DNA of 64,000 bases, taken from assembly GCA_020746835.1 (NCBI GenBank), contig JAGPNK010000001.1, positions 4,526,001 through 4,590,000 of the forward strand. Reading direction: 5' to 3'. Every line of letters starts with the position of its first letter. The stretch's first letter is position 1. Of this stretch, positions 25,436-35,600 are shown one piece after another. The notes under the pieces are model-generated. The model saw only the letters and a program-made list of their open reading frames with translations. It had not been told where the DNA came from and searched no databases. Position numbers and translations under genes: made by a program. This DNA is from Stachybotrys elegans. Taxonomy: Eukaryota > Ascomycota > Sordariomycetes > Hypocreales > Stachybotryaceae.

Positions 25436-27611
25436 GAATTGATGTCTGCAGTGCTCAGTGAAATCGATTACTGGGTTTACCATCGGCAGTGAGTTGGCAG
25501 TTTAGCACACATTCATACAGTCTGTCGAGGGGGTTGGAATTTGCGGCAACTCTGTTCTCCCAGTTGTCTCCGCATCTAGCTGCTTCGATATTCAATAGAG
25601 GACTGGACAAACCCTTTCGTTTTGAGAGAATATGTGAGATGCTGTGAAATCAAATGACGGCCCATATGCCCCCTTATAGATTCTGTCGATCGCCTCCAGT
25701 GAATATTTCGTGTCAGGGAAAAGTCCTGCTTCAACGATAGTTCGTTTGAATGTATGATTTGGATTTTGGATGATGTTTATGTGACCCCGGATCAACAGTG
25801 CTACGACGCAGAGGGGGATGGAACATACGTAGTTGATCGAACCAGTTTTAGCAAGACTTATCAGAACCTTGATCAAATACTCGACGTATTCTCACAAACA
25901 CCGTCAGGCCTCATTGCTCTGTCGTCGGTTGTTCTGATCGGCCTACTGACATCACCATAAGGCTTTCATTTTGATAGTTACCCGCAACCGCTTTGGTTGT
26001 TGTCCAGCCACTCCCTGTTTTATTGAGAGTGGCGAACCCCCCAGGAAATATCACTACCAAGGTATAGTAGTCAAAATATAAACGTCCATCTCCTACTTAC
26101 AAGTATGCTGCTATGAGAGCCAACGTCAATGCGCCGTCTCCCTACCCTGAACCGCATCTACCTCGTCGGCCACTCCGCCTGGTGGTTTAATTGACGGGCT
26201 CCGACCTTTGTATATATTTGGGTTTCTGCATTGATCTGCCTCGGGCAGCGGGGACCCGAGGCGCCTTGCCGCGAAATCGGACGTATCCCGTCCTACGGAT
26301 ACGCCCACCACTTATTAAGCCTGCTTGGTCCCGTGGACCGCAATGGGCAGAAAGTAGAAAATAAGAAGTGGATAGTTTGCACATGTGCTGTTCCGAGCCA
26401 ACCAGCGTGACCAGGCAGGAGGACAGGCAAGGCGGCCGGCACGGGACTGTTGAAATAGCGCACACGAGGATGGACCTGGACATGGACAGGCCGAATGATC
26501 CATGTGGGTGTGGATGGTTGGATGGTCTGGAACCCATGCAACCGTCAACCATGCCAGAGGGTCCAGGGCTGCTAGCTCCAGTTCCCCTCCATGTGCCTGC
26601 CAATCTGCCACCATCCGAACGAAGCCTAATGCTTCCTGCTTCCTGCGTCCTGCGGTCTGCAGTCTGCCACGCTAGTTTGTGTCACTATCTTGAGCACAAA
26701 CGGCTGGATGACTGACTACCTAATCAATGGGCTGGCGCTATGGAAAAGTCCGCCCTGCGCCCGATGATAAGAGAGAGTTGCCTTGGGTTCCTCTGGTGCA
26801 AGAGGGCTTAACCAGAGTTGGTCAAAGGCAGCAATTGCCAACCCACAAAACCCAGGGATCTAGCATTGTTTCGATCTCGAGGCTCCCGGTTCATCTTGGC
26901 AGACATCCACCAAGGTATATTATTTTTTTTTTCTCCAACCAAAATGCATCAGACGGCCTTGTCCGCTTCCCCTTCATGGATGAGGCACGAGACAGGCACA
27001 TGGCAAGCCTCTCCTCCTCCAGCCTGGCCTAATAAAGCCTCCTCTGGGTCTTTTTACAGCCACCATAACAACAATCAAGCGGAGGAGGGAGGGGTTAAAC
27101 CCCCCCCCCCCCCAACAATAAAAAATAATAATAAAAAGAGTGAAGGGTTAAAAAAAAAAGCCTTCTGGATCGCATCCACCGTACCCGAGCTTGGTGTGTG
27201 CGCGCGTACAGTCGGGCCGGGCTGTTTGTTCCTCGCCTATTGCATGCGCGTGCACACGCTTCGCTTCTCTCATTGTGCCGTCATGCTCTGTACTTTTCTC
27301 CCTCGTCCCCTTCACCTCCATTTTCTCATTACCGTGCTTGTTCGACCCTAACGCTCCATCACACGCTCTCCCTCTCCCTCTGAGCCGCGGCCGTTGTCCC
27401 CCTTCCCACCCGAAACCGGCTGCCTGTGCGCCATGCGCATATCACCGCCATCGAGATTGTCGCGTCTCGCAGTTGCAGTTGCGCTCGCCGGCACAGGCAC
27501 AGGCACAGGCAGGCACAAGCACAGGCACTGTCACAGTCACAATCACATTTGCTAGAGTCGCAGCTGTTGGTTAAGCCCGTCCAGGCCCGAGGCCTAGACT
27601 AGATCCCCCGT

Positions 27612-27655
<44 letters not shown>

Positions 27656-27814
27656 TCCATCACGTTATCATTTATCGTCATCCCAACCCGCCCGCCATCG
27701 CCTGTTGCTGGTTTATTCCCTGTAGACCAAGAGGTAGGCCAAGTTGTGTAGCAGCATCAACGACAACGACAACAACAATAACAACAACAACAATAACTGC
27801 AGCCAGCAGCAACA
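25436..27814. other. Long promoter/leader region of the 714-residue protein gene
   Basis: It contains homopolymer and simple-sequence tracts: a C14 run at about 27101-27114, A-rich runs at about 27118-27160, a CACAGG hexamer repeat (listed separately) and a CAA/CAACGA-rich stretch at about 27755-27800 just before the start codon. ORFs at 25592-25960 and 26187-26715 are not convincing. No element is recognised. Confidence 0.55.
27491..27656. repeat. CACAGG hexanucleotide microsatellite, two blocks
   Basis: Two blocks of (CACAGG)n, about 27491-27530 and 27612-27655, the second with seven near-perfect units, are separated by about 80 nt of unique sequence. They lie 160-320 nt upstream of the next gene's ATG, probably in its 5' UTR or promoter. 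Confidence 0.85.
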
Positions 27815-29959
27815 ATGGAGGCAATGGAGGCCAGACTGGTCGACAGCCTCCACCGCAGGCTTGCCGATCTGGAACACAAGGTTCAGGCCTATCGCCACGA
27901 TTCCAACATGGACTTTCAGCACTTCTGCGCCGACCTGCTGCGCGACGTCTCGCCTGAGGCTGCCGACCGTGTCCGTCGCACGGTCGCATTGTCCTTTGCC
28001 AGGTACCCTGCGCTTCGCCCGGAGCTCGACGTGGCTCCCGCTGCTCTAGGCCTCCAGACCGAGACTGAGTCACGCGCGCCCATCATCGCTGGATCGGCTG
28101 CTACATTCCACCCAGCCCAGCCATCCCCGCTGTCTTCCGTTCTCGGCACCGCCGAACCTACTGCTGCTCCTGTCGCTGCTACTGACGCTGGTGCCGGTGC
28201 TGGTGCCGGTTCTGGTGCCACTGCCACTGTCGATACGAGCGCCCATGTCGCCGCCGCTGCTTCTACTACCAGCACCAGCACCACCTCCGCCGCCAGTCCG
28301 AATTTGCGTTCGCACGACTATGACCGTGAAAGGGAGTTCCAAGGCCTATTCACTCCTAGCTACCTCCCTCTGCTCGATTGTTCCCCTCCTGCACCAAGAT
28401 CCTCTCCCGTTTCACGTCCTACTTCTGCTGCTGCTGCTGCTGCTACTACCACCACCACTACTGCCGTCGCCACCGCCGACCCTGGTGCTAACATCGCCAC
28501 TGCTCCCTCCCCTTCTGCCTCGGCTACGGGCTCTGCCTCTGCCACTGCCATCCAACCCCCGCTGTTGCCTGAGCCTCACCAGGCTGGCTTCGGCACGGGC
28601 CCAGGCGACGTAGCAGCAGCAGACATGGATACCAATGTGCAAAAACAGCGGCCCTCCTTCTCTTCTGACGTCGAGCGACCAACCCATGTCCGCCGCTCGA
28701 CGGGCGATACCACCTCGTCGGTTCACTCAGACCGAAGCGAGACCAAGGTTCGCCGCAGCGCCCTGCGACGCTCCTCCAGCCCGTCCAGGATCCCCACCAG
28801 CCCCCGTCGTGTCCGCTTCGAGTTCATGGGTGCTGAGGTGCTGCCTACGGCTTCGCCCGAGGGTCCAGATTTCGTGACTCCCAACTCTTACTTGGGGCTG
28901 AGTAGCCTTGGCGAGGAAGACTCGCCCAGCTCCTCCCTCATTTTAGGCGACAGCGGTGAAGTAGAAGAGCGCCTCCCTCCCCGCAAGATCTCCTCGACCG
29001 AAGCTCTGAGGGCCCTTTCCAGAACCGCAATCGATGAGGGCACTGTCTGGACCGTCGTAGATTCCAGCGCAGATCGGCCGGCTCGCGACAATCAACCTGA
29101 GACCTCGCACGTCGAGGACGTAATACCCGCCAAGGTGGCCCCGGCTAAACCCATCGGTCTCTCTTCGCCACAGTGGACCGAACCTTCTCCCTCGCACTCT
29201 TCAACGCTGCATCAGGACCACCTAGATCCCCTCAATAACGACGATTCTTCCGACGACGATTTCCTCACAATGGGCAAGACGAGGTCCCCCGTTCTGACAC
29301 AGATGCCTGTCTCCCCCAGAGCGAGCGGCGTGGCCGAGGGAGAAGAACTAGCTCGCGCGTCTACCACGACCCTCTCGGGGAAGCTGAACGAACCCTCGGC
29401 GGACAATCAGGCGGCAGAAGAAAAGGACCACTCCTCGATTGACGACATGGATGACGGAGATGACGAGGAGCTCTTTCACTTTGAGAACGGCGGGGGGCTG
29501 ACGCCGCCGCCTAAACCAAGACGGCCTCCTCCTCCGCCTATCAAGGAAGAGGAGCCCGAGGATGACTTGGTGGAATCACCTCCGCCGAAGGACGTTCCTT
29601 CGCCACAGCAGGTGTATGGCACATCGCCTGCATTGCCGATAACCAGGCAGCCAGGATCGAGAGGTTCTACGGCAGCTCATTTCCACGCTGGCTCCGTCGG
29701 CTCGTACAAAGGCCGGCCGTTGGTCATGCCAGTCGTGCGCGACCCCGAGGTGCTCGCTCAGGCAGCCTCCCTTGGGGACTTCAATACGTTTGTGGGCGGC
29801 TTGGATGGCCGCAGTGGCATGGATGAGGGTGATCTCAGCAGCTTCCGCGCCAGCATGGTGCATTCCGGCTTTTCGGGGACGCCCCGTAGCCTGACGGAGC
29901 GAATGATGATGGAGGATGCCCAGATGGAGAGGCTACGCCAGTCATCTAAGCCACAGTAA
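27815..29959 (+). CDS. Conserved-looking disordered protein with a PP1-docking-like RVRF motif, unknown
   Basis: A single uninterrupted ORF of 714 residues starting in a good context (AACAATGG). I do not recognise a named family. Residues 1-72 form a helical, charged region (ARLVDSLHRRLADLEHKVQ) that is likely folded or coiled coil. Residues 75-280 are Ala/Thr/Ser/Pro low-complexity. A basic patch around 310-337 ends in SPRRVRFEF, with RVRF at 332-335 matching the protein phosphatase 1 docking motif. The middle is acidic with SP and proline-rich segments (KPRRPPPPP about 570-580). The C-terminal 75 residues, from GRPLVMPVVRDPEVL through LGDFNTFVGGLDGRSG to the end, look ordered. The architecture suggests a regulatory scaffold, but function is inferred only from one short motif. 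Confidence 0.8.
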   Translation: MEAMEARLVDSLHRRLADLEHKVQAYRHDSNMDFQHFCADLLRDVSPEAADRVRRTVALSFARYPALRPELDVAPAALGLQTETESRAPIIAGSAATFHPAQPSPLSSVLGTAEPTAAPVAATDAGAGAGAGSGATATVDTSAHVAAAASTTSTSTTSAASPNLRSHDYDREREFQGLFTPSYLPLLDCSPPAPRSSPVSRPTSAAAAAATTTTTTAVATADPGANIATAPSPSASATGSASATAIQPPLLPEPHQAGFGTGPGDVAAADMDTNVQKQRPSFSSDVERPTHVRRSTGDTTSSVHSDRSETKVRRSALRRSSSPSRIPTSPRRVRFEFMGAEVLPTASPEGPDFVTPNSYLGLSSLGEEDSPSSSLILGDSGEVEERLPPRKISSTEALRALSRTAIDEGTVWTVVDSSADRPARDNQPETSHVEDVIPAKVAPAKPIGLSSPQWTEPSPSHSSTLHQDHLDPLNNDDSSDDDFLTMGKTRSPVLTQMPVSPRASGVAEGEELARASTTTLSGKLNEPSADNQAAEEKDHSSIDDMDDGDDEELFHFENGGGLTPPPKPRRPPPPPIKEEEPEDDLVESPPPKDVPSPQQVYGTSPALPITRQPGSRGSTAAHFHAGSVGSYKGRPLVMPVVRDPEVLAQAASLGDFNTFVGGLDGRSGMDEGDLSSFRASMVHSGFSGTPRSLTERMMMEDAQMERLRQSSKPQ

Positions 29960-30510
29960 ACATTGTATATCCAACTTTCGTTGTCATGATTCTCTTGTCT
30001 TATCAACTGGACAATGGGCAGGCGGACTGGTCACGGGTGGCGCCACGTGGATATAAGGGTACAGGCATATACAGGCGTTAGAACATCATGGACTATTTCT
30101 TCCCTTGGGGTGCAATGCAACGGTAGTCTTTTGGATATGATGGGGATAGCCTCATCTCTGCTACCAGTTGTTCCGCAACGGGACCATGAGTGGAACAGTA
30201 GGCGAGAGAGAGGGAGTACATAAAGGGATACTTTTGAGGGCACTGGATGAAACCCAAACGAGATACCATGAAACATAAAAATACAAATACAAATAAATGA
30301 GCCAATCACCCGAATGGAAAATGAACTCTAAACACAAGTGACTGGTCACCTTGAAAGCCGTTCGATGTGGGACAGAATTGTGTGTTCCACATATCGTTGT
30401 ATCGAGGCTATGCCAAGTTTGAACATGGGGCGATTCCGAGCCAGAGATTCCTAGCTTGAGCCTCATCCAGATTCTGCACGGTGCAATCCATCTGGCACAA
30501 GATCGACAAG
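29960..30510. other. Intergenic, upstream of Pet100-like gene
   Basis: It holds the 3' flank of the 714-residue gene and the promoter of the Pet100-like gene. No ORF with protein character and no repeat are seen. Confidence 0.6.
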
Positions 30511-30836
30511 ATGCCGGGCGTCAACCTCGAGGTGTTCAAGGTATGCATTTCCCCAAGCCCACCAGAGCAACGCGCCGTGTGTCAGGCTAACCACAGGGCT
30601 CCTCGCAGTTCGGCGTGTATCTCATGTTCCCGATCGGGTTCATGTATTACTTTGGCGTCAACCTCGACAACCGCTTCTCCGTCCCCGACTTTTGGCCCAA
30701 GCCCGACGAGTGCGCCAAGCTGCCGCGCGACCGCGAGGAGCTGGTGGCCGAGTACAAGAAGATGGTCGAGGCGCAGAAGCGTCGCCAGGAGAGGCTGCAG
30801 GCGGCTGCACAGCGCCGCCCTGAGGACCAGGAGTAG
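30511..30836 (+). CDS. Cytochrome c oxidase assembly factor Pet100-like
   Basis: Pet100 is a small inner-membrane chaperone needed to assemble complex IV. Model: 30511-30540 and 30609-30836, 85 residues, with a tiny 10-codon first exon and a 68-nt intron (AAG|GTATGC to TCGCAG). The N-terminal line NLEVFKFGVYLMFPIGFMYYFG is the conserved membrane segment, followed by the strongly conserved NLDNRF and VPDFWP. The tail is a charged helix rich in Arg, Lys, Glu and Gln. The start MPGVNLEVFK agrees with family N-termini. It is convergent with the TACO1-like gene, 292 nt apart. Confidence 0.92.
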
Positions 30837-31128
30837 CTTGCGGGACGAGATTGATAATCGGACCCCCATCATTCTTGTGAATGATGGGGAACTCTTCTTT
30901 ATGACTCGGTCGATCGATACCGGGCGTGTATATACCATCACCTCTCGATGCATGAGCGCAAGAAGGGAGGACGAAGCGAGGAAGAAAGGAATCCACCCAA
31001 AAATGACTGGCGGGACGGCGTTGGGACATGACTACGAAAGCCGGGAAAGCCGGGAAAGCGGGAGCATCCAATCGCCCCAATCTTACCCTCGCATACTATT
31101 GTACAATATTCGCTGTATCATCTATCAT

Positions 31129-32174
31129 CTACATGTCTAGGCTGTCTTCTATCTTGGCCCACGCCGCCTCATCGATGGTGCCCTCGCGAACGTTTGCCGA
31201 TATGGACTTGATTTCTGTGTACTCCTTCAGGCTCGCCAAGAGGTTGCCCAGCTCCTCTGCGGATTCCCCAGAGTCGAGCTCCACGACGGTGTCCTCATTC
31301 GGCGACCACCTGATGTCCGACTCGAGGACCTCGAGGTCGAATTTCTGCGACAGGGCGGTTGTGACGGTCGATACTTGCGAGGGCTCCGTCCAGACGAGGA
31401 AGCCGCCCTCGGGCAGATCTTCGACATCCTCGACCCCCTCGAGCTCGAGCGCTTCGTCCAGGACTTGGGAGAGGTCGGGCCCGCCCTCCTTGGACCGGAA
31501 GACGGCTCGGCCGCGCTTGGAGAAGTAGAAGGCCGTGGACCCGACGACGCCCCCATTGTCCTTGACGGCGTGCTTGATGTCCTGGAGCGTGCGGATCTTG
31601 TTGTCGGTCTCGGCTTCCGCGATGAGGGCGATGTTGGGTGGCATGAGGATCTCGAAGGTCAAGGGTATGAGCTGGGCGCCGGACAGTGACCGGCCTTGAC
31701 CGCGGGCGATGGCCGCTTCGACGAGGTTCTTGGGGATACTTGCTGTGACGTCAAAAAGTCAGAATTGGCTTGTGTCCAATTGGCAACGATGGAAGATCCC
31801 GCGCACCCTTTGAGGCAGCCGCAATCGCATTCACCAGCTGCGGGTTCGAATTGAGGTCATCGCCGTACACTTGGGAAGAAGAAGAAGAAATGTTAGCTTC
31901 GGTACTGGAGCGACGGGTCGGGTCTCCGCTGCTCACTTCGCGAGTACATGGCGATGAGCTTGGTGAAAACAGTGCGGTCCCGCATCTTCTTCCTGTCCGT
32001 GACGGCCTTGATATGCTTCGTCTTGGACCACTTGTTGTGCCCGGCGAGTGGCGCCCTCGTCGTTGTAAAGGACCGTAGACATTGCCGACAGATGGAGGAT
32101 GTTGGCAGTGATGATGTTTCGCTGTGTGCAAGTGAGCGGCTCACCTGGGCCAGAAATCTCCCCGGAAAGGCCAT
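31129..32174 (-). CDS. TACO1/YebC-family mitochondrial translation factor
   Basis: YebC/PmpR-fold protein; in mammals TACO1 activates translation of mitochondrial COX1. Model, minus strand: 32174-31937, 31869-31807, 31742-31129, 304 residues, introns 67 and 64 nt, the first with a GCTAAC branch. The N-terminus (about residues 1-42, ending in the RSFTTTRAPL stretch) is a mitochondrial presequence. The family signature GHNKWSKTKHIK follows immediately. The 63-nt middle exon encodes YGDDLNSNPQLVNAIAAA, and exon 3 carries IPKNLVEAAIARGQG and the domain 2/3 core. The frame is open a little upstream of 32174, but that start would be TTG. It is divergent from the HEATR5-like gene. Confidence 0.94.
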
Positions 32175-32618
32175 GGCTTTGTGACAAGAGAGGCAAATGG
32201 ACAAACGGGATACTATCCTTCCAGCTGCCTAAGTATTGTCTCTTGAATGCATCTGCAAAACTTCCCCTTCCTGGCCAAAAGCTACCTAAGTATCCTAAGA
32301 TTGCGCCGGGTCAAAGATCTTCCCCACGGAAACCCATAGCTCCCAAATCGGAGACGCTGCCGGGCTGCTGATTGGCCCTCGCATGCTCCCTGACCCATGC
32401 TTGTTGTACCTCATCAGTCGTCGAACCTCCCCCCAGTCGCCGCTCCGCTTGTGGGAAGGCAGCTCAACCTTGCTCCAACTGATTGTGTCATGTGCTTTTC
32501 AACATTGAACCCCTAATAATTATTACAACCATACCGACAAGAACCACCGAACGGGGGACATCACCCATCCCGGAGCCCGACCGAGCGCCTATGACGGGAT
32601 ACGAACCGCCACAGAAAC
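32175..32618. other. Divergent promoter, TACO1-like / HEATR5-like
   Basis: The 444 nt serve two divergent genes. Near the right end an ATG at 32591 opens a 16-codon frame that ends at 32641, overlapping the HEATR5 start codon (32619) in another frame. No other element is identified. Confidence 0.6.
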
Positions 32619-32641
32619 ATGTCGGCATCGCACGAGTCTGA
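32591..32641 (+). promoter_or_regulatory. Overlapping upstream ORF of the HEATR5-like gene
   Basis: ATG at 32591 reads 16 sense codons and a TGA at 32639-32641, passing over the main ATG at 32619 in a different frame. If the transcript begins upstream of 32591, ribosomes using this ATG would bypass the main start, lowering output. The transcript start is not known from sequence. Confidence 0.4.
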
Positions 32642-35600
32642 GGCTCCCTCGCAGCCTGTCGCTGAACCACCGCCCGCCGCCGCCGATTCCACCACCACAC
32701 ACCCCCAACTCGAGCTCCAGAAGCTCCAATCCCTGCCCGCCGAGCAGCAGGAGCTGTTCCTGCTCACCTTTGTGTCGACCCTCACCAAGCACGTCCTGGG
32801 CCTCGAGGCCGACGACTGCACCGCCCAGCAGCTCTACCTCAAGCGCGAGATCTTCCAGATCCTCACCCTGCCGTCGCCGCAGCCCTCGAGGGTCATTGTC
32901 GGCAACCTGAGCAAGTGCCTCGCCCACATCTTTGCCTACGGAGACAGGAAGCTGCTGTTTGAGACCATCAATGACCTGGTTGCCATCATATCGGGCGCCA
33001 AGTCCAAGACGGACGGCGAGGGGCGGGCCAAGAGCGCCGCCGTGAATTGCCTGGGCGATGTGTTTGCTGCCGCGGGCGACAGCGCCATTGGCCTGCACCC
33101 CTTGGCCTGCACGTCGCTCATCAAGCTGCTAAAGTCCTCCTCGAATAATGCGGGCATGCGAGCCGCCGTCTTCACGGCCCTCGCCAAGATCGTCACCATG
33201 GTCGAGGGCTCCATGGACGAGTCCATCTCTCGCGACATCTGGAAGCAGGGCCGCAGCTACGCCTCGAGCGACAAGGGAGCTCTTGTCGTCGTTGCCGCAT
33301 CGCGCTGCCTGCGGGCGCTCATCAAGCACACCACCTGGTTCCAGAACTCATCCGACTTTGACAAGCTCGAGACGGCCATCTTCAAGGCATTTGACTCGTC
33401 CTCGGTTGCAGTTCGGCATGCCGCAGCCGATTGCTTCGCAGAGGCGCTTTTCCGAGCCCATGCCCTCTCTGGCTTTGGCGAGGCCATGTCTGCCAAGGCA
33501 AAGAAGGCAAAGACGAAGCTGAAACGTGCATCTACTCATCCTGTGACGTCGGTGGATGACGATGAGATACCCTCGAGACCTGGTAGCCCGGCACCTAGTG
33601 GACGACGAACGCAGGACCTCGTATTTTCTCTTCCCGATATGCTGAAGCTTCTCGCCAGCCATTACGTCAAGCCCACGACTTCCAACAAATCACGGACTGC
33701 TATTGGCGTCTGCTACGGGAAGCTCCTACGTCGCCTGGGCGAGAAGATTGTCGAGACGCAGTACCTGGTCATTGTGGAGAGTCTGACCATGGATGTCTTG
33801 GGCCAGCCTTTCATCAGCAACAACAGGCATCGTCTGCTGCTTTCCAGAAAAATTGCAGATACCATCATCCAGGACATCATCGGCCACCAGATCCTGGGCG
33901 AGTCCGGCCAAATCGCCGCCGCCAAGTCCTTGATTAACGGCGTCTTGAAGAACTACCCGCAAGCTATCGCCGAGCGTCCAGAGCCCTCGAAGCATACGCT
34001 GATTACCGCTCTGGCGGCAATATCATCGCTTGTCAGGTCCCTGGGCTCCGCCTCCAATGGCTTCGCGGATGCATGCCGCGATGGGCTACTACAGGTTCTG
34101 CAGCACCCCAGTTACTCTGTCCAGGTCTTTGCCTCTCATTGCATGAAGGCTTTTGTCCTTGCCTGCCCTCAGCAGCTTCTCCCCTGTCTCTCCGTCTGCA
34201 TGAATAGCCTAACCCGAGAGCTGTCTCTACTTTCTACCGGGCGCAACTCGCCCCGACGTTGTATCGGCTTTGCACACGGCCTGGCCGCCACACTCAGCGC
34301 AAGTCCATCCCGACCACTCTATGGATCCGTGGATATCAACAGCCGCGTCTTGACAATGGCAACCAACCTCCTCAAATCAAGCAGCCAGTCAGAACTACGC
34401 ATATCAAGCATGCAGATCCAAGTAGCCTGGATCCTTATTGGTGGACTCATGTCCCTAGGACCTAACTTTGTCAAGATACATCTCTCCCAGTTGCTGTTGT
34501 TGTGGAAGAATGCGTTACCGAAGCCCCTGGCTAGGGACAATACCTCGGCGAGAAGCCCTCTTGAGGCGTCGTTTCTGACGCACGTCAGAGAATGTGCTCT
34601 GGGATCTATACTTGCATTCCTCGAGTTCAACAGCCGTCTGTTGACCGTGGATGTGTCAAAACGAATCGCTACTATGCTTCAGAGCACGACTGCTTTCCTA
34701 AAGACACTACCTAGCAAGAAGACATCGGAGGACATATCACAGAGGCTTACCCCGGCACTCCAACTGCAAGACCTGGAGATGATGGTTCAGCGCAGAGTGC
34801 TGCAATGTTACATCAAGCTTGTGAACCTCAGCCCAGCCGGCGGCAGTGAGGCTCTGCTTCAATCAAACTTGCTGACTCTCGCCATTTCATTATTCGCGGA
34901 TCCAGAGAACTATTCTCCCAACTCACTAAGCGCTTCTATTGCCAATGCAGCTGCAACCTTCGAGTCCATCTGGGAGGTGGCAGACAACAACGCCTTTGGC
35001 ATTACTGGTCTTGTCTCCGGATTCCGTCTCAGGAGGCTTCCCGGTCAACACGACAACTCGGTCGACCCCTTGGATGGGGGCGGTACACCTGAGGACGCAA
35101 TCGATGCTCTTCTACAATCCCCCATCTGCGGCAGCCTGGAGCATGACGCCTGCATGTTGTACATTGCTGGATCCGACGGCTCGCTAGTGCATCCGGATCC
35201 CCCTACTACCGAAGTCATCAATACCGCAATCCAGCTCTTTTCTTTTGCTTTCCCCTTGACTCCAGCCAAGGTCCAGGAAAGTATTTTGGAGCAGATACGG
35301 ACATTTGTATCAGCTGGTTCTCTACAGCGAGATCCTGGGCGAAAGGCAGCGATCAATGTCAACCTCGCCACGGCCGTTCTGTCCACTGTGCGAGTGGCGG
35401 TAAAAGAAACGGGAGCCCCATCTGGAGACATATCCAATATTGCTGTGGAACGACTGCTGCAAGACATTGTCCGTGATTTTGTTCTTGACCCGGACCAATA
35501 CGTCCAGAGCCTTGGTTACGCCGCCGTGGCGAGACTTTGCAACGTGTACGGAAACGGTTTCACCAATCAGGAAATCAAGTTTCTCGTCGACACCATTGTG

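Noticed and set aside
24950..25483. A 177-codon minus-strand ORF with a true ATG
   Set aside because: No domain or composition typical of a real protein was seen, it has no CT-rich leader, and it is antisense to the patterned Cys-rich ORF. It is not excluded entirely.
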